In this document: piece after piece, positions 9,180 through 17,675 of the stretch
How the letters are laid out: each line of letters begins with the position of its first letter
Numbering within the stretch: the first letter of the stretch is position 1
Assembly: GCA_021646415.1 (NCBI GenBank)
Contig: SOEU01000013.1
Coordinates: 43,238 to 107,237 of the forward strand
Direction: 5' to 3'
Source of the DNA: Candidatus Brocadia sp.
Lineage (GTDB): Bacteria; Planctomycetota; Brocadiia; Brocadiales; Brocadiaceae
Length of the DNA stretch: 64,000 bases
The notes under the pieces: generated by a model
Told to the model about the DNA's origin: nothing
What the model saw: the letters and a program-made list of their open reading frames with translations, nothing else
The model's database searches: none
Program-made: the position numbers and the translations under genes

Positions 9180-10484
9180 GTGATTGAGATAAAACCGATA
9201 ACCGGAACACTCGATGCAATCGTTAAAGTCCCGGGCTCGAAGAGCTATACAAACCGTGCACTTATCACGGCGGCATTGGCCGATGGAGAATCCATGATTG
9301 CGAATACCCTTTTCAGCGACGATACCAAATATATGGCATCCGGCTTGAATGTCCTGGGAATACCCGTCGAAGAACAGCAAGATACCAATAAGTTCATCGT
9401 ACACGGAAAAGGTGGGGCTATTCCCGTAAGACAGGCGAATTTGTTTGTCGGGAACGCAGGGACTGCCATGAGGTTTCTAACGGCTATGCTGACCCTGGGC
9501 AACGGGGTTTATGAGATAGATGGTGTTACACGTATGCGGCAAAGGCCCATACAGGATTTACTTGATGGCCTAAGACAGCTTGGGGCGGATGTTATATCGA
9601 AACATAACGATGGTTGTCCACCCGTAATAATCCGGGGAAAAGGATTAAGCGGTGGATTAGCCGTTGTAAAGGGGGATTTGAGCAGCCAGTATTTTAGCGC
9701 CCTGTTGATGACGGCACCTTACGCAAAAAAGGATGTGATCATAGAAGTGAAGGGAAGTCTGGTTTCAAAACGTTATGTGGATATGACAGTGGCACTGATG
9801 CGTCATTTTGGTGTAAATGTCGAGAACAATGATTATAAAATGTTTTTGGTAAAAGCCGGGCAGCGTTATAAAGCGACAGACTATGAGGTTGAGGGGGATG
9901 CATCGGCTGCCTCTTATTTTTTTGCTGCTGCGGCCATTACTGGCGGAAAGGTAAGAGTTGTGGGCATCGGAAGTGATTCTTTGCAAGGAGACATCCATTT
10001 TGTCGATGTCCTGAAGAGCATGGGTTGTAAGATTACGGTGGGCAGCAACTGGATTGAAGTGCAGGGGAATACACTGCATGGGGTAGATGTTGACATGGGT
10101 GATATGCCGGATGTGGTGCAGACTTTGGCAGCCGTGGCAGTATTTGCACACGGTAAAACGCGGGTACGAAATGTAAAAAATATGCGGATAAAGGAAACCG
10201 ACCGTATTGCGGCAGTGGTAAATGAACTGCAGAGAATGGGGATCTCAGCGGTGGAATATGAGGACGGCTTTGAGATTGAGCCATCTCCACCGCAGCCGGC
10301 TGAGATAGAAACTTACGATGACCATCGTATGGCCATGAGTTTTGCATTGATTGGGTTGCGTTCAAAAGGGATATCGATAAAAAAACCGGAGTGTGTATCC
10401 AAAACATTTCCTGATTATTTTCAGAGATTGGAAGCCTTAAGGGGTGGGAAAAAAATTGAACCCTGTCAGGGTTCAAAACCCTGA
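9180..10484 (+). CDS. aroA: 3-phosphoshikimate 1-carboxyvinyltransferase (EPSP synthase)
   Basis: A 434-residue enzyme of the shikimate pathway. It transfers the enolpyruvyl group of PEP to shikimate-3-phosphate. The substrate-binding PGSKSYTNRAL is at residues 19-29, GNAGTAMRFL near 95, RMRQRPIQDLLDGL near 120, and the C-terminal-domain KNMRIKETDRI and TYDDHRMAMSFA are all intact. The start is GTG 9180. The last ten or so codons (after GGKK) are read from a palindromic repeat, so the native C-terminus was probably slightly different. The protein is cytosolic. It stands alone, with no other aro gene beside it. Confidence 0.95.
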   Translation: MIEIKPITGTLDAIVKVPGSKSYTNRALITAALADGESMIANTLFSDDTKYMASGLNVLGIPVEEQQDTNKFIVHGKGGAIPVRQANLFVGNAGTAMRFLTAMLTLGNGVYEIDGVTRMRQRPIQDLLDGLRQLGADVISKHNDGCPPVIIRGKGLSGGLAVVKGDLSSQYFSALLMTAPYAKKDVIIEVKGSLVSKRYVDMTVALMRHFGVNVENNDYKMFLVKAGQRYKATDYEVEGDASAASYFFAAAAITGGKVRVVGIGSDSLQGDIHFVDVLKSMGCKITVGSNWIEVQGNTLHGVDVDMGDMPDVVQTLAAVAVFAHGKTRVRNVKNMRIKETDRIAAVVNELQRMGISAVEYEDGFEIEPSPPQPAEIETYDDHRMAMSFALIGLRSKGISIKKPECVSKTFPDYFQRLEALRGGKKIEPCQGSKP

Positions 10485-10491
10485 CAGGGTT
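10459..10491. repeat. Double AACCCTG/CAGGGTT palindrome overlapping the aroA stop
   Basis: AACCCTGTCAGGGTT and AACCCTGACAGGGTT are two near-palindromic 15-mers separated by CAA. Together they form one long inverted repeat that includes the aroA stop codon. It could act as a weak transcription barrier, but no T run follows. It resembles REP-type repeats. Confidence 0.7.
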
Positions 10492-10669
10492 GTATTGCGA
10501 ATTTCGTGCTTTCGGACTTTGTCTTTTCCGACATATTCGGGTTAAGACGCCGGATGCGTTATAGACGCTGATGATAAAGAATTCTTATTTTCATTCATTT
10601 GCCTAATCATATCACTTTTTGTAAACTTTCTAAGGGACGTGACGATGCAAAGGTCTTTTTTGAAATGCT

Positions 10670-11773
10670 ATGATGGCGCCGGATGTTGATGAGAAATATA
10701 TGACCCTTGCCCTGGAATTGGCAGAAAAAGGGCGGGGGAAGGTAGAGCCGAATCCCATGGTAGGTGCAGTACTGGTAAAAAATGGTGAGATCGCTGGAAA
10801 GGGTTATCACCAGGTTTTTGGCGGACCACATGCCGAGACATACGCAATCAGCGAGGGGGGAGCTAAGTGCAAGGGAGCCACGCTCTATGTTTCCATGGAA
10901 CCCTGTGCACACTATGGTAAAACGGCGCCGTGTGTTGATGCCATCATTAATGCAGGGATTACAAAAGTGGTAACAACGGTTATTGACCCTAATCCAGTTA
11001 CCTCCGGCAAGGGGATACAAAAATTGATGGGGTCAGGAATTGAAGTTCGCCTGGGTGTTATGGAAGCACGAGCCAAAGAGCTTAATGCCCCTTTTTTTAA
11101 ATTAATGCAAAAAGGATTACCCTATGTGATCATAAAGTGGGCAATGTCGCTCGACGGCAAGATTGCCACCCACACGGGAGACTCCCGGTGGATTACGTCT
11201 GAGGAATCCCGCGCGTATGTGCACAAAATCCGCGGGCAGGTGGATGGTATAATGGTAGGAATCAATACCGTATTGCGGGATGATCCATTATTGACCTGCC
11301 GTCTCGAAGGGGGACGAAGTCCGAAAAGAATTATTATCGATGGCAATGCCTTGCTACCATTAAATTCTCGCCTTTTAAACACGATCAATGAAAGTGAAAT
11401 AATTGTTGCGGTCAATAAAAGCGCACAGCAAGAACGCGTTGCAATGCTGGAACAATTGGGATGTAAAATCATTCAAACGAATGATACGAATGGCTCTGTG
11501 GATTTGCATGATCTTTTTCATCGGCTTGGGGGCATGAAATTGACCAATATTTTAGTAGAGGGGGGGAGCAGGGTTATTACATCGGTAATAGAAGGGCGAC
11601 ATGCCGATAAGGTAATGGTTTTTATTGCTCCGATTATTATCGGTGGTGAAGGTGCAAAGTCGCCCGTACTTGGGAAGGGGATTGATAAGATAAGCGAGGC
11701 TGCAAAATTTCATGAAATTTCGGTAAAAAGGTTTTCAAACGATGTAGTTATTGAAGGTATTCCGAAATATTGA
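10670..11773 (+). CDS. ribD: Bifunctional diaminohydroxyphosphoribosylaminopyrimidine deaminase / reductase
   Basis: A 367-residue two-domain riboflavin biosynthesis enzyme. The N-terminal cytidine-deaminase-like domain has the zinc site HAETYAI and MEPCAHYGKTAPC (about residues 50-85). The C-terminal reductase domain begins IKWAMSLDGKIAT, then DSRWITSEESR and VGINTVLRDDPLLTCR, and ends with NILVEGGSRVI. It deaminates and then reduces the pyrimidine intermediate in riboflavin synthesis. ATG 10670 is used, but ATG 10700 is possible because no strong ribosome site is seen. No ribE or ribBA is adjacent. No FMN riboswitch-like sequence was recognised in the 180-base leader. Confidence 0.94.
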   Translation: MMAPDVDEKYMTLALELAEKGRGKVEPNPMVGAVLVKNGEIAGKGYHQVFGGPHAETYAISEGGAKCKGATLYVSMEPCAHYGKTAPCVDAIINAGITKVVTTVIDPNPVTSGKGIQKLMGSGIEVRLGVMEARAKELNAPFFKLMQKGLPYVIIKWAMSLDGKIATHTGDSRWITSEESRAYVHKIRGQVDGIMVGINTVLRDDPLLTCRLEGGRSPKRIIIDGNALLPLNSRLLNTINESEIIVAVNKSAQQERVAMLEQLGCKIIQTNDTNGSVDLHDLFHRLGGMKLTNILVEGGSRVITSVIEGRHADKVMVFIAPIIIGGEGAKSPVLGKGIDKISEAAKFHEISVKRFSNDVVIEGIPKY

Positions 11774-11981
11774 TTTGCTTCAATGCATGGTCACCTCAAT
11801 CCAGCGGCAATGGAAAGAAATGGTTATTGAATCAGCCGATTCAATGACATTCCAGATTATTGTCTTTGAAGTCAATAACTTTCTTACCGCTGGATTGGGG
11901 GATTACAAATTTGATTCACTATTCGAAAAAATACTTGGAAAGTAACATCGGGGAATAAATAGGGGTGTATGGAATCAATAT

Positions 11982-12149
11982 TTACGCGTTATCGAGATCA
12001 CCATCCTCATCGTCCAGTGCTTTTTCAATTTCGAATTCAATCTCTCTCCTCGGTTCGAGTACTAGTTTCTTGTATCTTTCTTTAATAAGAGCCAAACGCT
12101 CAGATTTTTTTCGTTGATTATCAATTGAATAATTTACATCTAAAATCAT
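11982..12149 (-). CDS. Small acidic hypothetical protein (55 aa)
   Basis: A 55-residue frame starts at ATG 12149 behind a good ribosome site (AAGGAGAG, then AAACAA and ATG) and ends at TAA 11982-11984. It begins MILDVNYSIDNQRKKSERLA, continues with a basic helical stretch (LIKERYKKLVLEPRREIE) and ends in a very acidic tail (ALDDEDGDLDNA). I recognise no family. Its charge segregation and size would fit a small regulatory or antitoxin-like protein, but no toxin partner is seen nearby. The remaining bases between ribD and fabG show no supported gene. Confidence 0.5.
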   Translation of the reverse strand: MILDVNYSIDNQRKKSERLALIKERYKKLVLEPRREIEFEIEKALDDEDGDLDNA

Positions 12150-12455
12150 TTGTTTTCTCTCCTTTTCGCAATCTGAGATTATTAAATTAACACTGAATGC
12201 TAATTACTGTTGAATTTCTAAAATTTCAGAAATTATATATTCAACCTGACCAATGTCAAGCCAAAAACTGGATAAATTTTCATGGTTAATTACGTGACTT
12301 TTAAAGTCATAATGCCGGAGTATAAAAACTCATTCTGAATATTTTTTTGCCTTGCATTTCAAAATCCATTTCTTTACTATAATTCAACTTAAATGCGGGA
12401 AATGAATTTATAAAATTTACTTTTCTAGAAAACTCCCCAGAGGAGGGAATTTAAA

Positions 12456-13199
12456 ATGCAATTCATGGATAAGGTAGCGATTGTTACTGGAGGTACACGC
12501 GGTATAGGGAAGGCAATTGTATTAGAACTTGCGAAAAATGGTTGCAATGTTGCCTTCAATTATAGTAAGAACGCTGATGTGGCGAATGCACTGGTGAAAG
12601 AGATTGAATCTATGGGTGCTAAGGCCATTTCCTTCCAGGTAAATGCAGCCAGTTTTGAAGGTGCAAAGAATATGGTAAAAGAGGTTAAAGATACGTTTGG
12701 GAAGATTGATTTTCTGGTGAATAATGCCGGTATTACCCGCGATAAACTCCTGGCCCTCATGGGCGAGAGCGATTGGGATGAGGTCATCAATACGAACCTC
12801 AAGAGTGTTTATAACTTTTCCAAGGCGGTCATTACACAAATGATCAAACAAAAATCCGGGAATATCCTCAATATAACTTCTGTAAGTGGTTTGATGGGGA
12901 TGGCAGGGCAGGTAAATTATTCTTCTTCTAAGGCTGGCATGGTCGGTTTTACCAAGGCCCTTGCTAAAGAGGTAGGGAAGGCCAATATTACGGTGAATGC
13001 TATTGCCTGCGGTTTTATTGAAACGGACATGACGACCGTCCTGCCCCAGGAATATAAAGACAAGATGGTTGAAATGATCCCAGTAAGGAGATTTGGTAAA
13101 CCAGAGGAGATTGCAAAGGTAGCTGCATTTCTATTGTCCGATGATGCCAAATATATTACGGGACACGTGATTAGCGTAGATGGTGGGTTAGCAATCTAG
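12456..13199 (+). CDS. fabG: 3-oxoacyl-ACP reductase (short-chain dehydrogenase)
   Basis: A 247-residue classical SDR. The cofactor site TGGTRGIGKAI (residues 11-21), NNAG near residue 89, the catalytic serine in ITSVSGLMG, YSSSKAGMVGFTK (Tyr and Lys of the tetrad) and the end HVISVDGGLAI all match FabG. It reduces 3-ketoacyl-ACP with NADPH in fatty-acid elongation. A strong AGAGGAGGG ribosome site precedes the ATG. No fab cluster surrounds it, so it may be a paralogue with another acyl substrate. It is followed after 15 bases by the muconolactone-isomerase-like gene and is probably cotranscribed with it. Confidence 0.9.
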   Translation: MQFMDKVAIVTGGTRGIGKAIVLELAKNGCNVAFNYSKNADVANALVKEIESMGAKAISFQVNAASFEGAKNMVKEVKDTFGKIDFLVNNAGITRDKLLALMGESDWDEVINTNLKSVYNFSKAVITQMIKQKSGNILNITSVSGLMGMAGQVNYSSSKAGMVGFTKALAKEVGKANITVNAIACGFIETDMTTVLPQEYKDKMVEMIPVRRFGKPEEIAKVAAFLLSDDAKYITGHVISVDGGLAI

Positions 13200-13214
13200 G
13201 AAAAATGAAAGGTA

Positions 13215-13532
13215 ATGAACATGTTATTTCTCTTAAAAGTTGAGATAAAACAGATGCCTCAGATGCCGGTAAAGGACTTTCTGGGATATGTGATAAAGGA
13301 GTGGGAGTATTTTTCACGTTTCCAGCGGCGGGGAAAGATTTTGGCGGGGGGAAAGCTGGCAGGCCGGAGGGGGGCAGCGGCTATTATTGACGCCGAGTCC
13401 AACGAAGAAATGGAAGAAATTGTCGCAAAACTTCCCCTTTTCCCGTTTTTTACCGCTATAGAGATTACGCCACTGATACCGATGGAGAAAGCACTACTTG
13501 ACACAAAGAGGATCCATTCCCTTATGAAATAG
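13215..13532 (+). CDS. Muconolactone delta-isomerase-like small protein
   Basis: The 105-residue product shows the ferredoxin-like pattern of the muconolactone isomerase (MIase) domain. MLFLLKVEIKQMP is the first strand, DAESNEEMEEIVAKLPLF is the conserved central signature and FFTAIEITPLIP is the last strand. True MIases act in catechol degradation, but no other gene of that pathway is present and many homologues are of unknown role. It lies 15 bases after fabG, apparently in the same transcript. The start may be ATG 13215 or ATG 13221. Confidence 0.72.
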   Translation: MNMLFLLKVEIKQMPQMPVKDFLGYVIKEWEYFSRFQRRGKILAGGKLAGRRGAAAIIDAESNEEMEEIVAKLPLFPFFTAIEITPLIPMEKALLDTKRIHSLMK

Positions 13533-13571
13533 ATAGTTGGTTACGGTGGTTAGGTCGTGTTGGTTGAACCG

Positions 13572-13588
13572 GGCAGGTATTCCCTGCC
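13572..13588. repeat. Short palindrome GGCAGG/CCTGCC
   Basis: GGCAGG, TATTC, CCTGCC lies 40 bases after the fabG-MIase pair. A six-base stem without a following T run could be a minor terminator or a repeat. The 199 bases between the two genes hold nothing else recognised. Confidence 0.35.
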
Positions 13589-13731
13589 AAAATATCATTC
13601 GCCAAAATCCGCACCGGTTATCTCACCCGTTTCATCTCCCTCCCTATAATGTTAGTGCGGCCACATCGCAACCATTATAGCCGTCTCTTTCATCGACGTC
13701 TTTGATCGAAATAAACTGATTGACTGACATA

Positions 13732-15171
13732 ATGAACAACAAATCAAAATGGAATCCCATGAAAATTGCAAAAATCTTTCTTAGTGTAATGCTACTTTCA
13801 ATCTGGAACTTCACAAATGAGACAGGAAGTGCCCAGCATATTGAACATGGAAGGAAGTTTATGAGTCAAATGCCTGATTACGGACAGTCTGATCCGAAAC
13901 GTGTCGACGAATTTCTTCGCGAGTTTAAAAAACCTACGTTTCGTATTTTTAGGGAGCAACGCACCCGGAAACTCGACAATCGTATTGGCAATGCAAAGCT
14001 AAACCTGGGCGACAAGATTGAAGTCTTCAAAAGGCTTGCGCCTCGCGCAGATGTGACCGGCCGTAGGGAAGAACTGCGAATGGAACGCCTGCTCTTTTCA
14101 GTTGCTCCGGATGACCTGCCACTGTTCAAGTTCGTCCTGGAATATGACGGAGACTACAAGGATATGGTGGAGTACACATTCAGCGATATAGACGACAAGG
14201 AGTGCCAGGGTCGAATTATCAAGCACCTCCGAACGGTGAAGCAGAAGGTCGGCATCAAAGTCCTTTCAGATGTTGATGACACGATGTACGCCAATCTCAT
14301 TGATGCCCGATATCCAAGGAAAACCCTGTATCCGGGGGTCCTGGAATTTTATGATTCCTTGAAACACGAGCCCTTTGAGTTGCAGGCAATTCCTGTGACG
14401 ACCTTGTCAGCACGGCCCAATCCTATCGCTGGCACATTAGAGGAGGGGAGCCTTAAGAGCTTAGCGGAATTCAAGGATAGCAGTGATAGGAGATTGTGCC
14501 CCAGCGCATTGTCAGGAGACCTTGGCAGTTCATTCATCGGTACCGTTGAGACACTTTTGCGGGAAAAACTTCATCCTCTCCATGATAAGATCCCCCATGG
14601 ACAGGAAGACGAGATTGGCAGAGTGAAGTTTATGAATTTCGAGAAATTCGCAAAGGTCTATCCTGAATATCGGTACGTTTTTGTCGGCGATTCCGGACAG
14701 GCAGATGCACTGACAGCACAAATGATGGTTACAAAGGAGCCAACAGGCGATGCATCGAGGATTGTCACCACCTTTATTCATGATCTCAGACTGTCTGATG
14801 TCGATGCAAAGTCAGCGAGTCCTTCATTTAGAAGCCTCAGACCTGACATTGTGATCACGAAGGCATCTTCTCATGGTCGGGGAGTGATCGTATTCAGAAA
14901 CTACATCGGTGCGGCTGTGTCTGCATATATTCATTCGGCTACTCTTGAGGATTTGATTACAGCGGAGGAACTTGCAAGAATTACCAAATCTGCCCTCAGT
15001 CAGTTTCTGGTGATTGATTTCCAGGGTAAAGAAGCTTCCGGAAAGAAACTTCGGGAACAGTACCGGCAAGACGCCGAAGAGTCCTATAAACTTTTGACAA
15101 CAAGGTCTTCTCTGCATCCAGAAACTCTAAAGGGAATCCGCAGCATACTGGATGAAAAGTTCCCTCACTGA
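13732..15171 (+). CDS. Exported APP1-type (DUF2183) phosphatase domain protein
   Basis: A protein of about 479 residues with an N-terminal hydrophobic signal (MKIAKIFLSVMLLSIWNF), so it is probably periplasmic or membrane-tethered. The centre holds KVLSDVDDTMYANLIDARY, the HAD-type nucleophile motif DxDDT of the APP1/DUF2183 phosphatase domain, followed by YPGVLEFYDSL and later YVFVGDSGQADALTAQMM, the acidic HAD motif. Yeast App1 is a phosphatidate phosphatase; bacterial substrates are unknown. Starts at TTG 13720, ATG 13732 and ATG 13759 are in frame. The last gives the most typical signal peptide. Confidence 0.78.
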   Translation: MNNKSKWNPMKIAKIFLSVMLLSIWNFTNETGSAQHIEHGRKFMSQMPDYGQSDPKRVDEFLREFKKPTFRIFREQRTRKLDNRIGNAKLNLGDKIEVFKRLAPRADVTGRREELRMERLLFSVAPDDLPLFKFVLEYDGDYKDMVEYTFSDIDDKECQGRIIKHLRTVKQKVGIKVLSDVDDTMYANLIDARYPRKTLYPGVLEFYDSLKHEPFELQAIPVTTLSARPNPIAGTLEEGSLKSLAEFKDSSDRRLCPSALSGDLGSSFIGTVETLLREKLHPLHDKIPHGQEDEIGRVKFMNFEKFAKVYPEYRYVFVGDSGQADALTAQMMVTKEPTGDASRIVTTFIHDLRLSDVDAKSASPSFRSLRPDIVITKASSHGRGVIVFRNYIGAAVSAYIHSATLEDLITAEELARITKSALSQFLVIDFQGKEASGKKLREQYRQDAEESYKLLTTRSSLHPETLKGIRSILDEKFPH

Positions 15172-15269
15172 AGTATTTTACTGATAGGGGTTTTCTCTTT
15201 TTTAATTTCTTCACTTCTTGTCTGAAAACTGCTGCCATGTGCGCATGTAATTGGTCTTCAACACGAATA

Positions 15270-15292
15270 TAAGCCCTGTGGGCTTTTATTTA
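15270..15292 (+). terminator. Probable rho-independent terminator
   Basis: AAGCCC, loop TGT, GGGCTT followed by TTATTT. The hairpin is short but tight and lies about 100 bases after the phosphatase gene. Confidence 0.5.
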
Positions 15293-15432
15293 AAAATGAA
15301 TATGTCTTTTGAGAAATTAAAACCGAAGGTATCCGTATTCTTCGATAATTTGGTACATATGCCATTTACCATTCGTGTAATTTTTATGATAGGACGGTAG
15401 GGCAGGGCATTGCCCGGCATGATCAATCCTGA

Positions 15433-16863
15433 TTACTTGGTTAGCTCTCTATTAATACGGTTGATTTCTTTGGATGGCGCTAGTACAAATATGATATCCT
15501 GCTTTTTGAGGACTGTATTGCCTTTGGGAGGAATAATATGATCTTCCCGAATTATTGAGATGATCGATGTATCGGGTGATAAGGTTAATTCTTTTATTTT
15601 CATCCCATCAGTACGTGACGTATCCGGGATTTGGATTTCAAAGACATCGAAATCACTTTTTCGCATTGTAATTAACTCGATAGAAAGTGGCGCTCTTGGA
15701 CGAGCAGGCATGGATAATCTCAATTTCTTTGCCACCCACCTCATGGTAGTCCCTTGTAATAAGCAGGATAAAAATACTGCAAAAAAGACGATGTTAAAGA
15801 TATGATGATTCTTATCAATGCCGTAGGCGGCTGGATATGTGGCCAATACGATGGGAACAGCCCCTTTTATTCCTCCCCACACAATAAACAGTTTTTCCTT
15901 GAATCTAAATTTAAAAGGCAATGTACAGACGAATACTACGATTGGGCGTGCGACAAGGATCATGAGTAGCGTAATCAGAAATCCTTCTTTCCAAACAGAA
16001 ATAAGGCTTTTGGGGAACACCAATACTCCTAATAACAAAAATAGCGCCATATTACTAAAGGTAGAAATACCTTCAATAAAAGAGCCAACGCCACGCCGAT
16101 AGACAAAATCTGAGTTCCCAAGCCAGTATCCTGCGAAAAATACGGCGATAATTCCACTTGCGTGGATACTATCTGCAAAGCCGAACGCAAGCAGGCCCAC
16201 GGCTATACTCATTACATGGTAGTAACCTCTGTTCTCTACCTTTAATTTATCAAATAATTGACTTCCGATCTTCCCAATAATCCATCCAATTCCGATTCCG
16301 CCCCCAAGCTGCCATGTGAGGTGCATCAGGAACAATGGCACATCTTTGGTTTGACCGGAAATTATTTGGACCATGACTACAGTCAGAAGGATTGCCATGG
16401 GATCATTGGCTGCCGATTCGACCTCCAAAGTGGTGGAGACATGTCTTTTGACTGATTGTTGTTTGAACATCGTGAAAACTGCAGCGGCATCGGTTGAGGA
16501 AATGATGGAACCGATTAGGAAGGAATAAAGTAAGTTGAACTGGGTAACATAATAAATTAATAATCCAAGAGTCGCTGCAGTGAGCACTATGCCGAATGTC
16601 GCAAGAGTTAATGCCGGGCCAAAAACAAATCGAAGAATCTCCCTTCGGGTACGAAATCCTCCTTCAAATATAATAAATATCAAGGCAATATTGGTAATTT
16701 TTTGAGCCAGGATGGCATCATCAAAATAAATGAGATTGAGTGCGTCACTCCCGATAATCATCCCACATCCTAAAAAAAGCAGTAGGACAGGAATGCCCAA
16801 TTTTGATGTGAGTTTGGTGGCGTATATTGCGGCGATTAGTAATAAAGCAGCGAGAAAAAGCAC
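15433..16863 (-). CDS. nhaP2: NhaP2/CvrA-type K+(Na+)/H+ antiporter with TrkA-C domain
   Basis: A 476-residue protein with about 12 membrane helices of the CPA family. It includes FIIFEGGFRTRREIL, the ion-site segment IISSTDAAAVFTMF and VESAANDPMAILLTVV, which carries the paired Asn-Asp of the transport site. The C-terminal 85 residues form a soluble TrkA-C (RCK_C) regulatory domain (KIKELTLSPDTSIISIIRED). This architecture matches NhaP2/CvrA K+/H+ antiporters of the inner membrane. It is divergent from the intron remnant region and convergent with the APP1-type gene. Whether K+ or Na+ is carried cannot be read from the sequence. Confidence 0.85.
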   Translation of the reverse strand: MLFLAALLLIAAIYATKLTSKLGIPVLLLFLGCGMIIGSDALNLIYFDDAILAQKITNIALIFIIFEGGFRTRREILRFVFGPALTLATFGIVLTAATLGLLIYYVTQFNLLYSFLIGSIISSTDAAAVFTMFKQQSVKRHVSTTLEVESAANDPMAILLTVVMVQIISGQTKDVPLFLMHLTWQLGGGIGIGWIIGKIGSQLFDKLKVENRGYYHVMSIAVGLLAFGFADSIHASGIIAVFFAGYWLGNSDFVYRRGVGSFIEGISTFSNMALFLLLGVLVFPKSLISVWKEGFLITLLMILVARPIVVFVCTLPFKFRFKEKLFIVWGGIKGAVPIVLATYPAAYGIDKNHHIFNIVFFAVFLSCLLQGTTMRWVAKKLRLSMPARPRAPLSIELITMRKSDFDVFEIQIPDTSRTDGMKIKELTLSPDTSIISIIREDHIIPPKGNTVLKKQDIIFVLAPSKEINRINRELTK

Positions 16864-16994
16864 GAACGCCTCCCCAAAAGGTAGTATAATGCCACAATCA
16901 GGAATTTACCCATTCCCTTGTGAACGGCAATCAAATCGAAAATACAATATGGGCGTATAATCGTACAGCCATGAATCATGAATTAGCCGTACTG

Positions 16995-17052
16995 ATAGCC
17001 GTCCTATTTTACGGCTATTACATATAATACCCTTACTGGTAGCGTATTATAT
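16995..17052. repeat. Two tandem hairpins upstream of the antiporter gene
   Basis: ATAGCCGT (16995-17002) pairs with ACGGCTAT (17011-17018) and ATATAATAC (17022-17030) pairs with GTATTATAT (17044-17052). They are adjacent and lie 130-190 bases before the antiporter start on the minus strand, so they may be operators, repeats or RNA hairpins. Confidence 0.5.
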
Positions 17053-17168
17053 GCCTATTTGAACTATAATAAAGTTAATAAAAAACTTGTCAAGTATATA
17101 ACATATTTATTTATTCAAAAAGAAAATTAATATATGCCCAAACCTAAATTACTGGATCGGTCATGTAG

Positions 17169-17185
17169 GGTAGGCACCGCCTACC
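17169..17185. repeat. Palindrome GGTAGGC/GCCTACC
   Basis: GGTAGGC, ACC, GCCTACC. This is a compact perfect hairpin at the left edge of the group II intron remnant. It is of the small palindromic repeat type common in the window. Confidence 0.5.
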
Positions 17186-17199
17186 AAAAACTGGGCAAT

Positions 17200-17604
17200 G
17201 GGGGGTTCTGCACGAAGGACATGTCCTCGTGAAACGGGGATTGGATCGGAATGGTCTTGCTGAAGCAGGGGAGAATGGACGGATTCAAAGAATGGGAAGC
17301 AGGAGAACTCAACAAAAGTCTCGGAGTCTGGTATGAATACTTTAAACAGAGCCACAAAATGCAGAATAGACAGTTGGATACGAATAAGACTGAGAAGCAT
17401 CTTGAGAAAGCGTCACGGAGTAAAGGAAGAGGCCGCGGCGCAGACCAACAGTGATGGCCAAATGCGTACTTTGCTAATCTTGAGTTGTTCACATTAACCG
17501 CAGCCCATGCATTATTCTGTCAATCCCGAAAGGGTAACCACTGACTGGAGACCCGCCTGTACGGTTCGGAGAGAGGGGAGGCGAAAACCTTCCCTACCCC
17601 TATC
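17200..17604 (+). mobile_element. Degenerate group II intron remnant (maturase C-terminus, domains V-VI)
   Basis: Bases 17363-17425 read RIDSWIRIRLRSILRKRHG, the C-terminal part of group II intron reverse transcriptase/maturases. After a shift at about 17425 the next frame reads RGRGADQQ, a TGA at 17452-17454, then WPNAYFANLELFTLTAAHAL and CQSRKG. In intact relatives the TGA position is an arginine, so CGA probably mutated to TGA. Just downstream, 17544-17604 reads GGAGACCCGCCTGTACGGTTC and then the hairpin GGGGAGG..CCTTCCC ending ACCCCTATC, which resembles a shortened intron domain V followed by domain VI and the 3 prime splice end. The upstream RT domains are missing, so it is a dead fragment. 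Confidence 0.75.
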
Positions 17605-17675
17605 TTGGCTGAAACGTTTTGATCCCTAATCTGCACGCTCGTACCAGAGAAGAGGTATTTTTTAGAACAGAAACA

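Noticed and set aside
10490..10669. FMN riboswitch before ribD
   Set aside because: The conserved RFN-element blocks (AGGGGCAG... etc.) are not seen; only unrelated sequence is present.
11751..11945. 64-residue frame overlapping the ribD stop
   Set aside because: No ribosome site, overlaps the ribD C-terminus in another frame and shows no recognised domain; the short hydrophobic stretch is not enough.
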